Source of the DNA: Pseudohongiella sp. O18
Lineage (GTDB): Bacteria; Pseudomonadota; Gammaproteobacteria; Pseudomonadales; Pseudohongiellaceae
Assembly: GCF_021729085.1 (NCBI RefSeq)
Contig: NZ_JAJSAR010000001.1
Coordinates: 434,001-498,000, forward strand
Direction of reading: 5' to 3'
DNA length: 64,000 bases
Part shown: piece by piece, positions 23,726 to 30,548 of the stretch
Numbering within the stretch: the first letter of the stretch is position 1
Layout of the letters: every line of letters starts with the position of its first letter
Notes under the pieces: generated by a model
What the model was told of the DNA's origin: nothing
The model's input: the letters and a program-made list of their open reading frames with translations, nothing else
Database searches by the model: none
Program-made: the position numbers and the translations under genes

Positions 23726-23737
23726 TTCAAATTAGAC

Positions 23738-23821
23738 ACATAACGCCGCTAGCACGCGCAGCTTTGTAGTGGAGGCAAAGCCGCAACGGAAAAGCTGTCG
23801 CTGTGGCTGGCCTTGTTAAAC
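23738..23821 (-). repeat. attC site
   Basis: Left core acataac, right core gttaaac, 84 bases. Arms resemble those at 7092. The stop codon of the gene at 23816 lies in the right core. Confidence 0.93.
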
Positions 23822-24226
23822 GCCACGTGGCGAATATCGGCTGAGTGCCGCTCCCAGACTACTAATGATGGCTGGCATATCCGATTGGTCGAGGTCAAGC
23901 CGAAAACGTAACGTGTTTCCAGTTCCTGCTTCATCAGTAGCCTCTCCGCGGAGGAGAACATGTCCCAAGCGATCACATGTCAGCTCCAGTTCCAGTTGAG
24001 ATTCGTAAGACGTGAAGCATGCAGAGCCAGAAACGGTACGATACAACTTATCCAACTGCGCCTGAAAATCTGAAAAAGCCCATGAGTTGAAATCTGCCGG
24101 ATAGCTACCGGCGAACCCGCCAACTGAAAGCCTCACGTCAGCGGAGAACCAGCCGTCGCCATTGTCGCGAAGGTTCTCCACGCGAATGTATTCCGCATCC
24201 TCTCCGCCGATGTGAAAGGCAAGCAC
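23816..24226 (-). CDS. WapI-type immunity protein/DUF6228-like (cassette)
   Basis: A 136-residue soluble protein with DUF6228/WapI immunity features: WFSADVRLSVGGFAG, a central FSDFQAQLDKLYRT helix, FTSYESQLELELTCDRLGHVLLRG and LDLDQSDMPAIISSLGAAL. These families block CdiA/WapA-type toxins. The open frame extends to 24319 through the neighbouring attC; GTG 24226 has GGAGAGCAC spaced about 6 bases upstream, so I use it. No partner toxin gene is present in this array, so it is an orphan immunity or a cassette with another role. Stop is in the attC core. Confidence 0.75.
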   Translation of the reverse strand: MLAFHIGGEDAEYIRVENLRDNGDGWFSADVRLSVGGFAGSYPADFNSWAFSDFQAQLDKLYRTVSGSACFTSYESQLELELTCDRLGHVLLRGEATDEAGTGNTLRFRLDLDQSDMPAIISSLGAALSRYSPRGV

Positions 24227-24240
24227 TGTGCTCTCCGTCC

Positions 24241-24297
24241 GTTTAACGCCCAAAACAGCGGCGCTTCTAAGCGTCCGTCTGTTTTTTCTCGTTAGTA
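24241..24297 (-). repeat. attC site
   Basis: Left core gtttaac, right core gttagta, 57 bases with AACAGCGGCGCTTC/AAGCGTCCGTCTGTT arms. The gene at 24267 ends inside it. Confidence 0.9.
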
Positions 24298-24674
24298 ACC
24301 TGTTTTTGATTAATATCATTTATCTGTCTATCACATTCTTCTTCAAAGCTGGGGTCAATCTTCTTTAATTTTTCCCATAGATCACGGGATTCAAGATCGC
24401 GACCTAATTTTCTTAGTGCTTTTGCTTGAAAAAAAATCGCATCGACTCTGTTTGGGTATCTGCTATGAAGATGCCTTGATTTGCGTATAAGATCGTCAAG
24501 TAGGTCCTTGTCCCATAATGCTGACAAGCCAAACTCATCATCACGCACGCTCTTAGCCCGCTTTCTATCATGATAAGCAATCAAATTGCAGATCAGCGCG
24601 CGAACACACAGAAAAGCCAGCAAAAAAATTATGACTCGATTTTGGAGAATAATAAGATTTAATTCATCTTGCAT
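24267..24674 (-). CDS. Hypothetical membrane-anchored protein (cassette)
   Basis: A 135-residue protein with one N-terminal membrane helix (VIIFLLAFLCVRALICNLIA), then a charged linker and a helical tail with TPR-like spacing (FFQAKALRKLGRDLESRDLWEKLKKIDPS). The C-terminal tail ends within the attC. ATG 24674. Similar single-anchor TPR-like proteins occur in many cassettes; no family recognised. Confidence 0.65.
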   Translation of the reverse strand: MQDELNLIILQNRVIIFLLAFLCVRALICNLIAYHDRKRAKSVRDDEFGLSALWDKDLLDDLIRKSRHLHSRYPNRVDAIFFQAKALRKLGRDLESRDLWEKLKKIDPSFEEECDRQINDINQKQVTNEKKQTDA

Positions 24675-24690
24675 GACAGACCCTGGTGGT

Positions 24691-24769
24691 TACTAGCGCC
24701 CCAATAAGCGGGCCGAGCGCCAGCGAGGTCCGGCGACCGCAGGGAGCACACTTGATTGGTTTGTTAAAA
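24691..24769 (-). repeat. attC site (left core variant)
   Basis: Left core tactagc rather than TAAC, right core gttaaaa, 79 bases with GGGCCGAGCGC/GGTCCGGCG arms. Site of the zinc-ribbon cassette. Confidence 0.82.
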
Positions 24770-24778
24770 GTTTCTTGT

Positions 24779-25090
24779 TCACAACCTAAATGCTTTAGTG
24801 CCAATACGTTTAAGGGGAGCTAAGTAACCTATAGATGAAGAAAGCCCCCAACCAATAGCAATAGTTAAAACCACCCACCAGTAATTACCGCTAATTGCGG
24901 TAACGAACAAAACATAAAACAGCACAGAGCCTGCCAGCGATGCAATCAATGTCGAAAGAAACCTAGCCGACACACGTAGATGCGAGCCACACCCTTCACA
25001 GCTAAGATTTCCTCCGACGGCAGCCACCTTAAATTTCTCTAGCATGCTAGATACACAATTTCCGCAGTCGGGACAAACTCGATTCTTCAT
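24779..25090 (-). CDS. Zinc-ribbon membrane protein (cassette)
   Basis: A 103-residue protein with two CxxC pairs in the first 40 residues (CPDCGNC and CEGCGSH), forming a probable zinc ribbon, followed by two membrane helices (LIASLAGSVLFYVLFVTAI and WWVVLTIAIGWGLSSSIGYL). Similar small zinc-ribbon, two-helix proteins are common in environmental genomes, with unknown role. ATG 25090. Confidence 0.75.
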   Translation of the reverse strand: MKNRVCPDCGNCVSSMLEKFKVAAVGGNLSCEGCGSHLRVSARFLSTLIASLAGSVLFYVLFVTAISGNYWWVVLTIAIGWGLSSSIGYLAPLKRIGTKAFRL

Positions 25091-25094
25091 GTAC

Positions 25095-25159
25095 TTTTAA
25101 CGCCCTTAATAATAGGATCAGCGCTCAGCGCTGAGTCCTATTTGATTCAATTGTTAGAG
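25095..25159 (-). repeat. attC site
   Basis: Left core ttttaac, right core gttagag, 65 bases with AGGATCAGCGCTCAGCGCTGAGTCCT stem (long and near-perfect). Confidence 0.93.
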
Positions 25160-25761
25160 AGCCCTGGCATTGCAAGCAGCCTAGCTTTATTTGATGGATC
25201 CTGCTCGTCTAGAAAGCGCCCAAAAAATGCCCTTACATCTGAATTCGCGTTGAAATTGGAGCTAAAAGACCACTCAATACAATGACGACAAGCCTCTTCT
25301 ACTCTTAGATAAGTATTTAGTAGATTTCGTAGTACTAACTCATCACCAGTAGCTGCATACCAAGCCCAATGAGCATCAAGTTTCACGCTTGAGTCAACGG
25401 GATAGGTAATAAAATCAATATACGGTTCAAGCGCTTCATCAACTGTCAGATTTGGTTCCTCGCAGATGAATGGGCCTAACATCGCTTCAGGAAGCTCTTT
25501 GTATTCATTCCCAAGCTTCTCGATAAAACGGCTGCAATTGAAAGCCTCCGGGTTTGAAGCGGGAAGTACAGACAAAATGATAGATCCAACAATTTTTTGG
25601 TTATCGTTCTGCAAGGCTTCGATCTCCACCAGCTGAATGAGAACATCCATAGCATCATCAGTCGGTAATTTGTAAACACTTCCAATATCAGACAATGACG
25701 CATTTTGTGACCAACTAATGCATGGCAGTAGCAAAAGAAACATCAATCTGGCACTTTTCAT
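25147..25761 (-). CDS. Hypothetical exported protein (cassette)
   Basis: A 204-residue protein with a signal peptide (KSARLMFLLLLPCISWSQ), then a helical body with two Cys-containing stretches (FNCSRFIEKL and CRHCIEW, the latter a CxxC). The open frame continues to 25836 through the attC, but ATG 25761 fits the signal peptide and GAGAG lies upstream. No family recognised; likely periplasmic. Confidence 0.65.
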   Translation of the reverse strand: MKSARLMFLLLLPCISWSQNASLSDIGSVYKLPTDDAMDVLIQLVEIEALQNDNQKIVGSIILSVLPASNPEAFNCSRFIEKLGNEYKELPEAMLGPFICEEPNLTVDEALEPYIDFITYPVDSSVKLDAHWAWYAATGDELVLRNLLNTYLRVEEACRHCIEWSFSSNFNANSDVRAFFGRFLDEQDPSNKARLLAMPGLSNN

Positions 25762-25769
25762 GATTTGCT

Positions 25770-25829
25770 CTCTAACTCCTTTAGAACCGGCCTGCGCTAT
25801 GCCGGTCCGCCTGCCTAATTTTGTTAGGA
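25770..25829 (-). repeat. attC site
   Basis: Left core ctctaac, right core gttagga, 60 bases with CCGGCCTGCGCTATGCCGG stem. The stop of the gene at 25824 lies in the right core. Confidence 0.93.
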
Positions 25830-26213
25830 ATTGCATGACTTGAAGCCCATACGATGCCTGTAGATAAAAGCAACTAGCCCGCCGTTAATTACAACCAACG
25901 CCAAACTGCGCCACGGACCTGCAGGGACTAATTGAGACAAGTATGGTATTGCTGAAATGCCATGGATAAATGCCAGGACCGGAAATACCATTAACAAATA
26001 GGGAGCCCACTGTTTTTGCAGGAACGTCCCAATTGCAGCTAAAAGCGGAGCAATTAGAAACAGTGCTCCTTCTACCGTAAGTGCAATCGTCCAAACATCC
26101 AGTGATTCTGACCTCCTAGCGAAGTGCCAACCATATAAGTAAACACCAGGCCACGGCAACGCTGCTACCAGCTCCACTAGTGCGACAACCTTAATCCAAT
26201 TCTCAGATTTCAC
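25824..26213 (-). CDS. Four-helix membrane protein (cassette)
   Basis: A 129-residue membrane protein with four predicted helices (VVALVELVAALPWPGVYL, TVEGALFLIAPLLAAIGTFL, YLLMVFPVLAFIHGIS, SLALVVINGGLVAFIY). No recognised family, though it resembles small DoxX- or DUF-type membrane proteins by length and layout. GTG start at 26213. Stop is in the attC core. Confidence 0.65.
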   Translation of the reverse strand: MKSENWIKVVALVELVAALPWPGVYLYGWHFARRSESLDVWTIALTVEGALFLIAPLLAAIGTFLQKQWAPYLLMVFPVLAFIHGISAIPYLSQLVPAGPWRSLALVVINGGLVAFIYRHRMGFKSCNS

Positions 26214-26223
26214 TATCTTGGAT

Positions 26224-26293
26224 GCCTAAAACCTGTCTTCACTTGCCGGAGCGATCGCAGTTCGCGGAGGTCCAGTGCAAGAAATTGTTAGAA
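26224..26293 (-). repeat. attC site (left core variant)
   Basis: Left core region gcctaaaac (extra A against TAAC), right core gttagaa, 70 bases with GCAGTTCGCGG inner pairing. Site of the cassette at 26300. Confidence 0.85.
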
Positions 26294-26299
26294 GAATTT

Positions 26300-26728
26300 T
26301 TAGTTTGTCCAAATTGTAATGAAAGGAACCAACACAGCTAACAGACCCGTACCACCAACCACAATAAACGATAGAATAAATCGTTTGTTACCTAGACTGC
26401 CGATGTCAGCAGGAATGAATTCAGCCACATTTGTTTTTTCATATATTTTCATTAATGATTCGTGAAGCTTGACACAAATATTTCGGCTATTTGCAAGTGT
26501 GAGTAGGCATGCTGATGAGACAACTAAGGTGCCTAGTAAAAACAAAGCAAATATAAACGGAGCATCCTGGTCATTGTTTTGGTAGTCGCTCGTTATTCTG
26601 CTTGCCTGGATCCAGTTAACGAAAAGAATTAGTAAATTAAAGCAAACACCAGCCAGTACGAAAACAGTATCAGTCCTACCTGCTCTATCTAGCTCTGAGA
26701 GTAGGTGCTTGTGGATTCCCTCTATCAT
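26300..26728 (-). CDS. Multi-helix membrane protein (cassette)
   Basis: A 142-residue membrane protein. ATG 26728 has GGAGAACCAA directly upstream; the earlier GTG at 26776 lies in the attC. After a soluble helical start (IHKHLLSELDRAG) it has about four membrane segments (VFVLAGVCFNLLILFVNWI, FIFALFLLGTLVVSSACLLTL and two at the C-terminus). No family recognised. Confidence 0.65.
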   Translation of the reverse strand: MIEGIHKHLLSELDRAGRTDTVFVLAGVCFNLLILFVNWIQASRITSDYQNNDQDAPFIFALFLLGTLVVSSACLLTLANSRNICVKLHESLMKIYEKTNVAEFIPADIGSLGNKRFILSFIVVGGTGLLAVLVPFITIWTN

Positions 26729-26758
26729 TTGGTTCTCCGATGAAAGGTAGTTTATTTC

Positions 26759-26817
26759 TTCTAACGCCTCAAACACCGGCGCAATTTCGCTGGCCCGTTT
26801 GTTTTGAATTGCAAGGC
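26759..26817 (-). repeat. attC site (right core degenerate)
   Basis: Left core ttctaac followed by GCC, right core region ttgcaaggc with no GTTRNNY, 59 bases. Site of the cassette ending at 26820. Confidence 0.75.
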
Positions 26818-26819
26818 CT

Positions 26820-27683
26820 TTACTCGATTTTAAAGTCGTATCCGCTATGAGTCCTTGCTGTCTCAGACAGTAGCTGACGATTCTCCCCGATGGCGACTAC
26901 ATCAAAGGAGTAGTAGTAACCAGGCTTAATATCTTGTGTGTAGGCTTTGAGATCTATACTTGTTCCGCTGACTTGCGGGCGACTCGTCCAGGCAAACAGT
27001 GTGTTATTACGCTGATACTCATGGGGGTTGGACTTCTCGTAAACCTGTAGACTGTAGCTAACCGCGCCCGGGTAAGACTCCCAGGATATTGTCACCGGTT
27101 CATTTAGATTATAACTGGCCTGCTGTGTTGTTTTTATAACTGGATCCACAAATCGAAAATCAATGCCAACACCACCAGCCTCCGGGGAAACTGTGAATAG
27201 CCCGCTGAAGTGTGGGTTCATGGGGCTGGTAATCAAGCCTCGTAACACATCATTCGCCGTGCTTTGGTCAATCTCGTAGCCGTCTATCTTGTATTCCCCA
27301 TAAGGAACTGAAATAGCGTATTCGCCAAGGTCATTTGTAGTGGCCCACTGACTCATAACTTGACCGTTTAGAGCAAGCCGCAGTCTCAGCCCTTGAGTAG
27401 GCTGTCCATTGCTCGAAACCATGCCTTTTATCTCGCCAGCACCGGAGGATAGAATTCCAGCACTGCTGATTTCAAAATCACCTGTATACGTAGCAGGAGA
27501 ACCTAAGAATCCGCTTCTCAGATTGGAAACTCCCGGGGCTTCTGACATGGTCGTCTGGTTTCGGCCAACAGCCGACGTCGCCATACTTTCAAAGAAGAAA
27601 TTGAAATAAATGTTCAATACAATAATCAGGGCTATTGCGAAACCAGTCCCAAATACTAAACCACCGATAAACTTCCTTAACAT
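26820..27683 (-). CDS. Membrane-anchored carboxypeptidase-regulatory-like (Cna-B-type) protein (cassette)
   Basis: A 287-residue protein with an N-terminal membrane helix (FIGGLVFGTGFAIALIIVLNIYF) then an exported beta-rich body. Residues about 80-140 contain a regulatory-like fold: GEIKGMVSSNGQPTQGLRLRLALNG, then TNDLGEYAISVPYGEYKI. A second beta domain near residues 190-280 (ASYNLNEPVTISWESYPGAVSYSLQV) looks fibronectin-like. Probably displayed on the periplasmic side of the inner membrane. ATG 27683 with AAGGA upstream. It is among the most exporter-like cassettes and is close to the array's right end. Confidence 0.75.
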   Translation of the reverse strand: MLRKFIGGLVFGTGFAIALIIVLNIYFNFFFESMATSAVGRNQTTMSEAPGVSNLRSGFLGSPATYTGDFEISSAGILSSGAGEIKGMVSSNGQPTQGLRLRLALNGQVMSQWATTNDLGEYAISVPYGEYKIDGYEIDQSTANDVLRGLITSPMNPHFSGLFTVSPEAGGVGIDFRFVDPVIKTTQQASYNLNEPVTISWESYPGAVSYSLQVYEKSNPHEYQRNNTLFAWTSRPQVSGTSIDLKAYTQDIKPGYYYSFDVVAIGENRQLLSETARTHSGYDFKIE

Positions 27684-27769
27684 GAATAGTCCTTTATATG
27701 CCTGACCTAAGTCTCAACTGTGTCGAAGAGGGAATATTTTAGTCTTAACATCCGAGCAAAACGGGTGAC

Positions 27770-27831
27770 ACTATAACGCGCTTTTTGTGCGCCTGCCTGC
27801 ACTCATGATCTATCCTTAATTTACGTTCTGC
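27770..27831 (-). repeat. attC site (degenerate)
   Basis: Left core actataac, right core region gttctgc, 62 bases. Inner palindrome is poor. Site of the right-most cassette gene at 27854. Confidence 0.45.
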
Positions 27832-27853
27832 CTACTTTTTTTAGCCGGAGCGC

Positions 27854-28153
27854 TCAAACTGAAGCCTGAAAGTATATAGGCATCGTGAATATGAAAACGG
27901 TAGCAACCACCAGAAGCAGCTTGGATAAAATCGCTAACCTTGTGAGACGGCTACTTTCGAGTTGCCGGTACCGGAGTCCAAATAGGAAGCCGAAAAATTT
28001 AAGCTGATCCGGTGCCGAGTACCAAATTCGTTTACCGCCGAGACCTTCGTAAATCTCAGGGTGCTCGGACTTTAATAGTGAAACCAATCTTGAAAGAACA
28101 AAAAAAAATGCCGCAATAACGAAAAGCGTCAAAAAACTAAAGGAATAGACCAC
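27854..28153 (-). CDS. Two-helix membrane protein (right-most cassette)
   Basis: A 99-residue protein with an N-terminal membrane helix (FSFLTLFVIAAFFFVLSRLVSLL), a basic/charged middle (HPEIYEGLGGKRIWYSAPDQ) and a C-terminal helix (LAILSKLLLVVATVFIFTMPI). GTG start with GGGAG upstream. Reminiscent of UspB-type small membrane proteins in length, but the similarity is slight. It lies next to the degenerate att-like site at 27770 and a possible core at 28173, so it may be the first or last cassette of the array. Confidence 0.55.
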   Translation of the reverse strand: MVYSFSFLTLFVIAAFFFVLSRLVSLLKSEHPEIYEGLGGKRIWYSAPDQLKFFGFLFGLRYRQLESSRLTRLAILSKLLLVVATVFIFTMPIYFQASV

Positions 28154-28219
28154 ATCATTCTCCCGACGTTTGTATTAACTAAAAACTCCAACCACACTGG
28201 GGTTAGCACCCTCCCCAAA

Positions 28220-28636
28220 TCAACTCACACCAAACTTCTCAAACACCTCTTTCTGCGTCAGCTTCGGCGTGTCATTGGCGAAGTCATAGTAGGCGGGTTT
28301 CTTATCGATGAAGATCTGCTCTTTCATGCTGAAACCGCCGGTGTCTTTGAACAGGCCGGCCGGGATAGCGTAGTTGTTGTGTTCCTTCATGCGGTAGTAG
28401 AGATGGGTGCCGCAGGAATTGCAAAAAGCGCGCTCGGCCCACTCGGAGGAGCTGTAAGCACTGACATTGTCGGCACCGCTGACCTCTGGTTTGCCGGTTG
28501 GCATCAGCGCCAACAGCGGGCCGCCGCCCCATTGCCGGCACATGCCGCAGTGACAGGCTTCAATGTGCCCTTCAGTAGGCACGGTCAGGGTGACTGCACC
28601 GCACAGGCAGCTTCCGGAAACGGTTTTTGAGGTCAT
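28220..28636 (-). CDS. GFA family protein (CENP-V/glutathione-dependent formaldehyde-activating domain)
   Basis: A 138-residue zinc protein of the GFA (Gfa/CENP-V) family. It has GSCLCGAVTLTV with the first Cys pair, EACHCGMCRQW, a VSAYSSSEWAERAFCNSCGTHLYYRM block, and a mid PAGLFKD stretch, giving the C-x-C and C-x-x-C zinc sites. The family is linked to glutathione-dependent formaldehyde activation, but most members have no known reaction. ATG 28636. A second member is at 29902 and both are likely part of the same chromosomal neighbourhood. Confidence 0.9.
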   Translation of the reverse strand: MTSKTVSGSCLCGAVTLTVPTEGHIEACHCGMCRQWGGGPLLALMPTGKPEVSGADNVSAYSSSEWAERAFCNSCGTHLYYRMKEHNNYAIPAGLFKDTGGFSMKEQIFIDKKPAYYDFANDTPKLTQKEVFEKFGVS

Positions 28637-28757
28637 AGTTGATACTCCGCACAGGGTATTAATTAAGAGGTTTCTGCGAATCCAGGCACGCTACCGCCCT
28701 GCGGGTGTACCGCATACTTGGGCCCGTGCGTGATGACGGACAATATCAGCTCGGCAT

Positions 28758-29045
28758 CTACGCGGCGTAACTACGCCCGATTTCAGCAATCTGAACGGAA
28801 TAGGAGCTGTACCAGCGTTCACGGCCCAGCTGCTGGGCGGTGCGATGTTCGGGGTGGGCCTTCCAGGCCAGAATATGCTCTTCGGAAGGCCAGTAGGAGA
28901 GTGCGATTTCAGTATCGCCTTCGTTGACCGCGGTGAATTCCAGACACCCAAATTCGGTCAGGGCAAGTTCGCGCAGACGTGCTGCCGTGGCTGAGTACAG
29001 CTCGTCGGCCTGTTTGACCGTGGCGCGAAATATGACAACAAACAC
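28758..29045 (-). CDS. Antibiotic biosynthesis monooxygenase (ABM) domain protein
   Basis: A 95-residue ferredoxin-like ABM protein. FVVIFRATVKQADELYSATAARLRELA is the first strand-helix, ALSYWPSEEHILAWKAHPEHRTAQQ is the typical second half. ABM members act as cofactor-free oxygenases or haem/quinone-related enzymes; substrate unknown. GTG 29045 with AGGGAG 8 bases upstream was chosen over the ATG in another frame. It sits in a run of small minus-strand genes (GFA, redoxin). Confidence 0.88.
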   Translation of the reverse strand: MFVVIFRATVKQADELYSATAARLRELALTEFGCLEFTAVNEGDTEIALSYWPSEEHILAWKAHPEHRTAQQLGRERWYSSYSVQIAEIGRSYAA

Positions 29046-29197
29046 AACCCATTCTCCCTGTTTTCGCCCGGTCGTGAAGCCGGGCGTGATTGTGTTTCCT
29101 GTTTAATAGAATCCCTGTGACTTTGCAATAACCCAAAGGGCTGATACGTGACGAATGAGCGCCATTTCACGTTTATTGCCGGGTTGATCAAAATGTC

Positions 29198-29225
29198 GGA
29201 GACCACACACCTTGGTGTGGCCTCC
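29198..29225 (-). terminator. Probable rho-independent terminator of redoxin gene
   Basis: Inverted repeat GGAG-a-CCACAC / GTGTGG-c-CTCC with a loop of 6 bases, just downstream of the minus-strand redoxin. A T-rich stretch (attttg) follows after about 7 bases, so it is not a classical strong terminator. Confidence 0.5.
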
Positions 29226-29245
29226 AAACTGGGGCTGATTTGCGT

Positions 29246-29809
29246 TTACAGCTCGCTCGCCGCCTGCAGCACGTAGTCAAAGTCTGGTCGGTCGCGGTAG
29301 TCCGCCTCCGCGAACTTGGCCAGCACGGTGCCGTCCGGGCTAAGCACAAAAATGCCAGGATATGGGATACCGTAAGCACGACTGCCGGGCTCGTATTCGG
29401 TATTCAGGATGCCGAGTGCGCTGACGTGGGTGGCATCTTCATCGCGCAGCAGCGGGAAGTCGGTTTCGTAGTCGATTTCGGCGCCCTGCAGCGTCTCAAG
29501 TGAATCGTAGGTCATTGTCGCCACATTGAATCCCAGAGCTTCAAACTCGTCGGCCACATCCACCAGCTGCTGCAGCTGGGCGATACAGTAGGGGCACCAG
29601 TCGAAGGAACGGCTGAGTACCAGCACCAGGCCTTTTTCGCCACTCAGCTCAGCCAGCGTCTGAACGTCGCCATTCTGATCTGGCGCACTGATCGACGGGA
29701 TCTCGCTGCCCACCGGAAAGTCCGGCGCCCAGACAAAGTCCTGTGCCATGGCGGATATCGAGAAAAGTGCAAGTAGGGCAAGGGTCAGTGAGTGATACAG
29801 CCGTTTCAT
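29246..29809 (-). CDS. Periplasmic redoxin (AhpC/TSA-type thiol-disulfide protein)
   Basis: A 187-residue thioredoxin-fold protein with a signal peptide (LTLALLALFSISAMA). The active site is SFDWCPYCIAQ (WCxxC), preceded by DQNGDVQTLAELSG and followed by DFPLLRD and GIFVLSPDGTVL, as in the AhpC/TSA and redoxin families. Probably a periplasmic thiol-disulfide reductase or peroxide-reducing protein; no partner is encoded next to it. ATG 29809 with GGAGG spaced 6 bases upstream. Confidence 0.88.
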   Translation of the reverse strand: MKRLYHSLTLALLALFSISAMAQDFVWAPDFPVGSEIPSISAPDQNGDVQTLAELSGEKGLVLVLSRSFDWCPYCIAQLQQLVDVADEFEALGFNVATMTYDSLETLQGAEIDYETDFPLLRDEDATHVSALGILNTEYEPGSRAYGIPYPGIFVLSPDGTVLAKFAEADYRDRPDFDYVLQAASEL

Positions 29810-29901
29810 GTCGCCTCCAGAGGGCAGAGTTATTGTTTAGTGTTATGTCTGGACGGCCATCGGCTGGCCAGCCTGTAAACTAAGACCTGATTGAGCTCGA
29901 T

Positions 29902-30306
29902 TTATTGCTTGCGATCCGAAGGATGATTGACACCATCCATGGTCGGCACCTCACCCAGATCTTTGGGATTCACACCCTCCAGGCAGCCGACATTGAATCC
30001 ATACTCATTGGGGTCGGAGCGGCGCTGGTGATGTGTATAAATGCCGCACCGGGAGCAGAAGTAGTGGCGCGCAACCTGGGTGTTGAACTGATACTGGCTC
30101 AGCGCGTCTTCACCTTTGACGATGCGGATGGCCGGCAGGCTGGTGGTGCCCATGATCGCACCGCGGCGGCGACAGAATGAACAGTCGCAGCGGCGCGGAG
30201 AAACGACGCCGTCGGGCAGGTGCAGCTCAATCTGCACGGCGCCACAATGGCAATTAAGCGTGTGATATTCCTGAATCGGGGTCGGCCCAATCTGCTTGAT
30301 ACTCAT
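29902..30306 (-). CDS. GFA family protein (CENP-V/GFA domain)
   Basis: A 134-residue zinc protein of the same family as that at 28220. NCHCGAVQIEL, PRRCDCSFCRRRG, and HYFCSRCGIYTHHQ supply the Cys sites. The frame is open to 30498, but ATG 30306 has AAGGAG spaced 9 bases upstream and yields a standard N-terminus. It overlaps the end of the DUF2007 gene at 30254 by 53 bases, in another frame. Function unknown beyond the fold. Confidence 0.88.
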   Translation of the reverse strand: MSIKQIGPTPIQEYHTLNCHCGAVQIELHLPDGVVSPRRCDCSFCRRRGAIMGTTSLPAIRIVKGEDALSQYQFNTQVARHYFCSRCGIYTHHQRRSDPNEYGFNVGCLEGVNPKDLGEVPTMDGVNHPSDRKQ

Positions 30307-30544
30307 CGGTATCGGCTCCTTCCTTAAGGGCCTCCGCCTGGCTGTCGTAGCTGCGGATGACCTGTTCTGCGGCATCGATGTCATCGTCCTGCACATAGAC
30401 CTCGGCAAAACCCTGAACGGCCAGGTCGCCCACAGCACCCTGCAGGTAGTGACCACCCACATGGGGTTCAATACCGTGCGAACGCAGCAGGCCGGCAACT
30501 ATGTGGGCTTCCATGATGTCAGCGGCGTGGTAGATGATCTTCAT
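30254..30544 (-). CDS. DUF2007 domain protein (putative signal-transducing protein)
   Basis: A 96-residue DUF2007 protein: KIIYHAADIMEAHIVAGLLRSHGIEPHVGG is the conserved first half (MEAHIVAGLL-type), and a FAEVYVQDDDIDAAEQVIRS end. Members are small, soluble and thought to take part in signalling or regulation, based on their names only. The 3' end overlaps the GFA gene by 53 bases, so the two are likely translated from one message. ATG 30544. Confidence 0.85.
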   Translation of the reverse strand: MKIIYHAADIMEAHIVAGLLRSHGIEPHVGGHYLQGAVGDLAVQGFAEVYVQDDDIDAAEQVIRSYDSQAEALKEGADTDEYQADWADPDSGISHA

Positions 30545-30548
30545 GGCC

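Larger units (their letters stand above)
3735..28180 (-). mobile_element. Integron cassette array without integrase (CALIN)
   Basis: About 24 kb of tandem gene cassettes, nearly all holding one minus-strand gene followed by an attC recombination site. I located 37 attC-like sites of 41-120 bases; 33 have recognisable cores (plus-strand left core ending TAAC, usually followed by GCC; right core GTTRNNY) around an imperfect palindrome of unrelated sequence. Gene orientation implies that attI and the integrase should lie to the right, yet the next 10 kb there hold only ordinary chromosomal genes. Boundaries are approximate because sites at both ends are degenerate; a possible first core (tattaac) is at 28173-28179. 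Confidence 0.9.

Noticed and set aside
3735-28180. Could the repeated palindromic sites be a CRISPR array or insertion-sequence ends?
   Set aside because: Spacing is irregular (0.3-1.4 kb), the sites differ inside the palindrome, and each follows one gene. That is attC behaviour; no cas or transposase genes are present.
29067-29089. Hairpin CGCCCGG/CCGGGCG upstream of the ABM gene as a terminator.
   Set aside because: It lies upstream of the minus-strand ABM gene and has no T tract; cannot be tied to a function.
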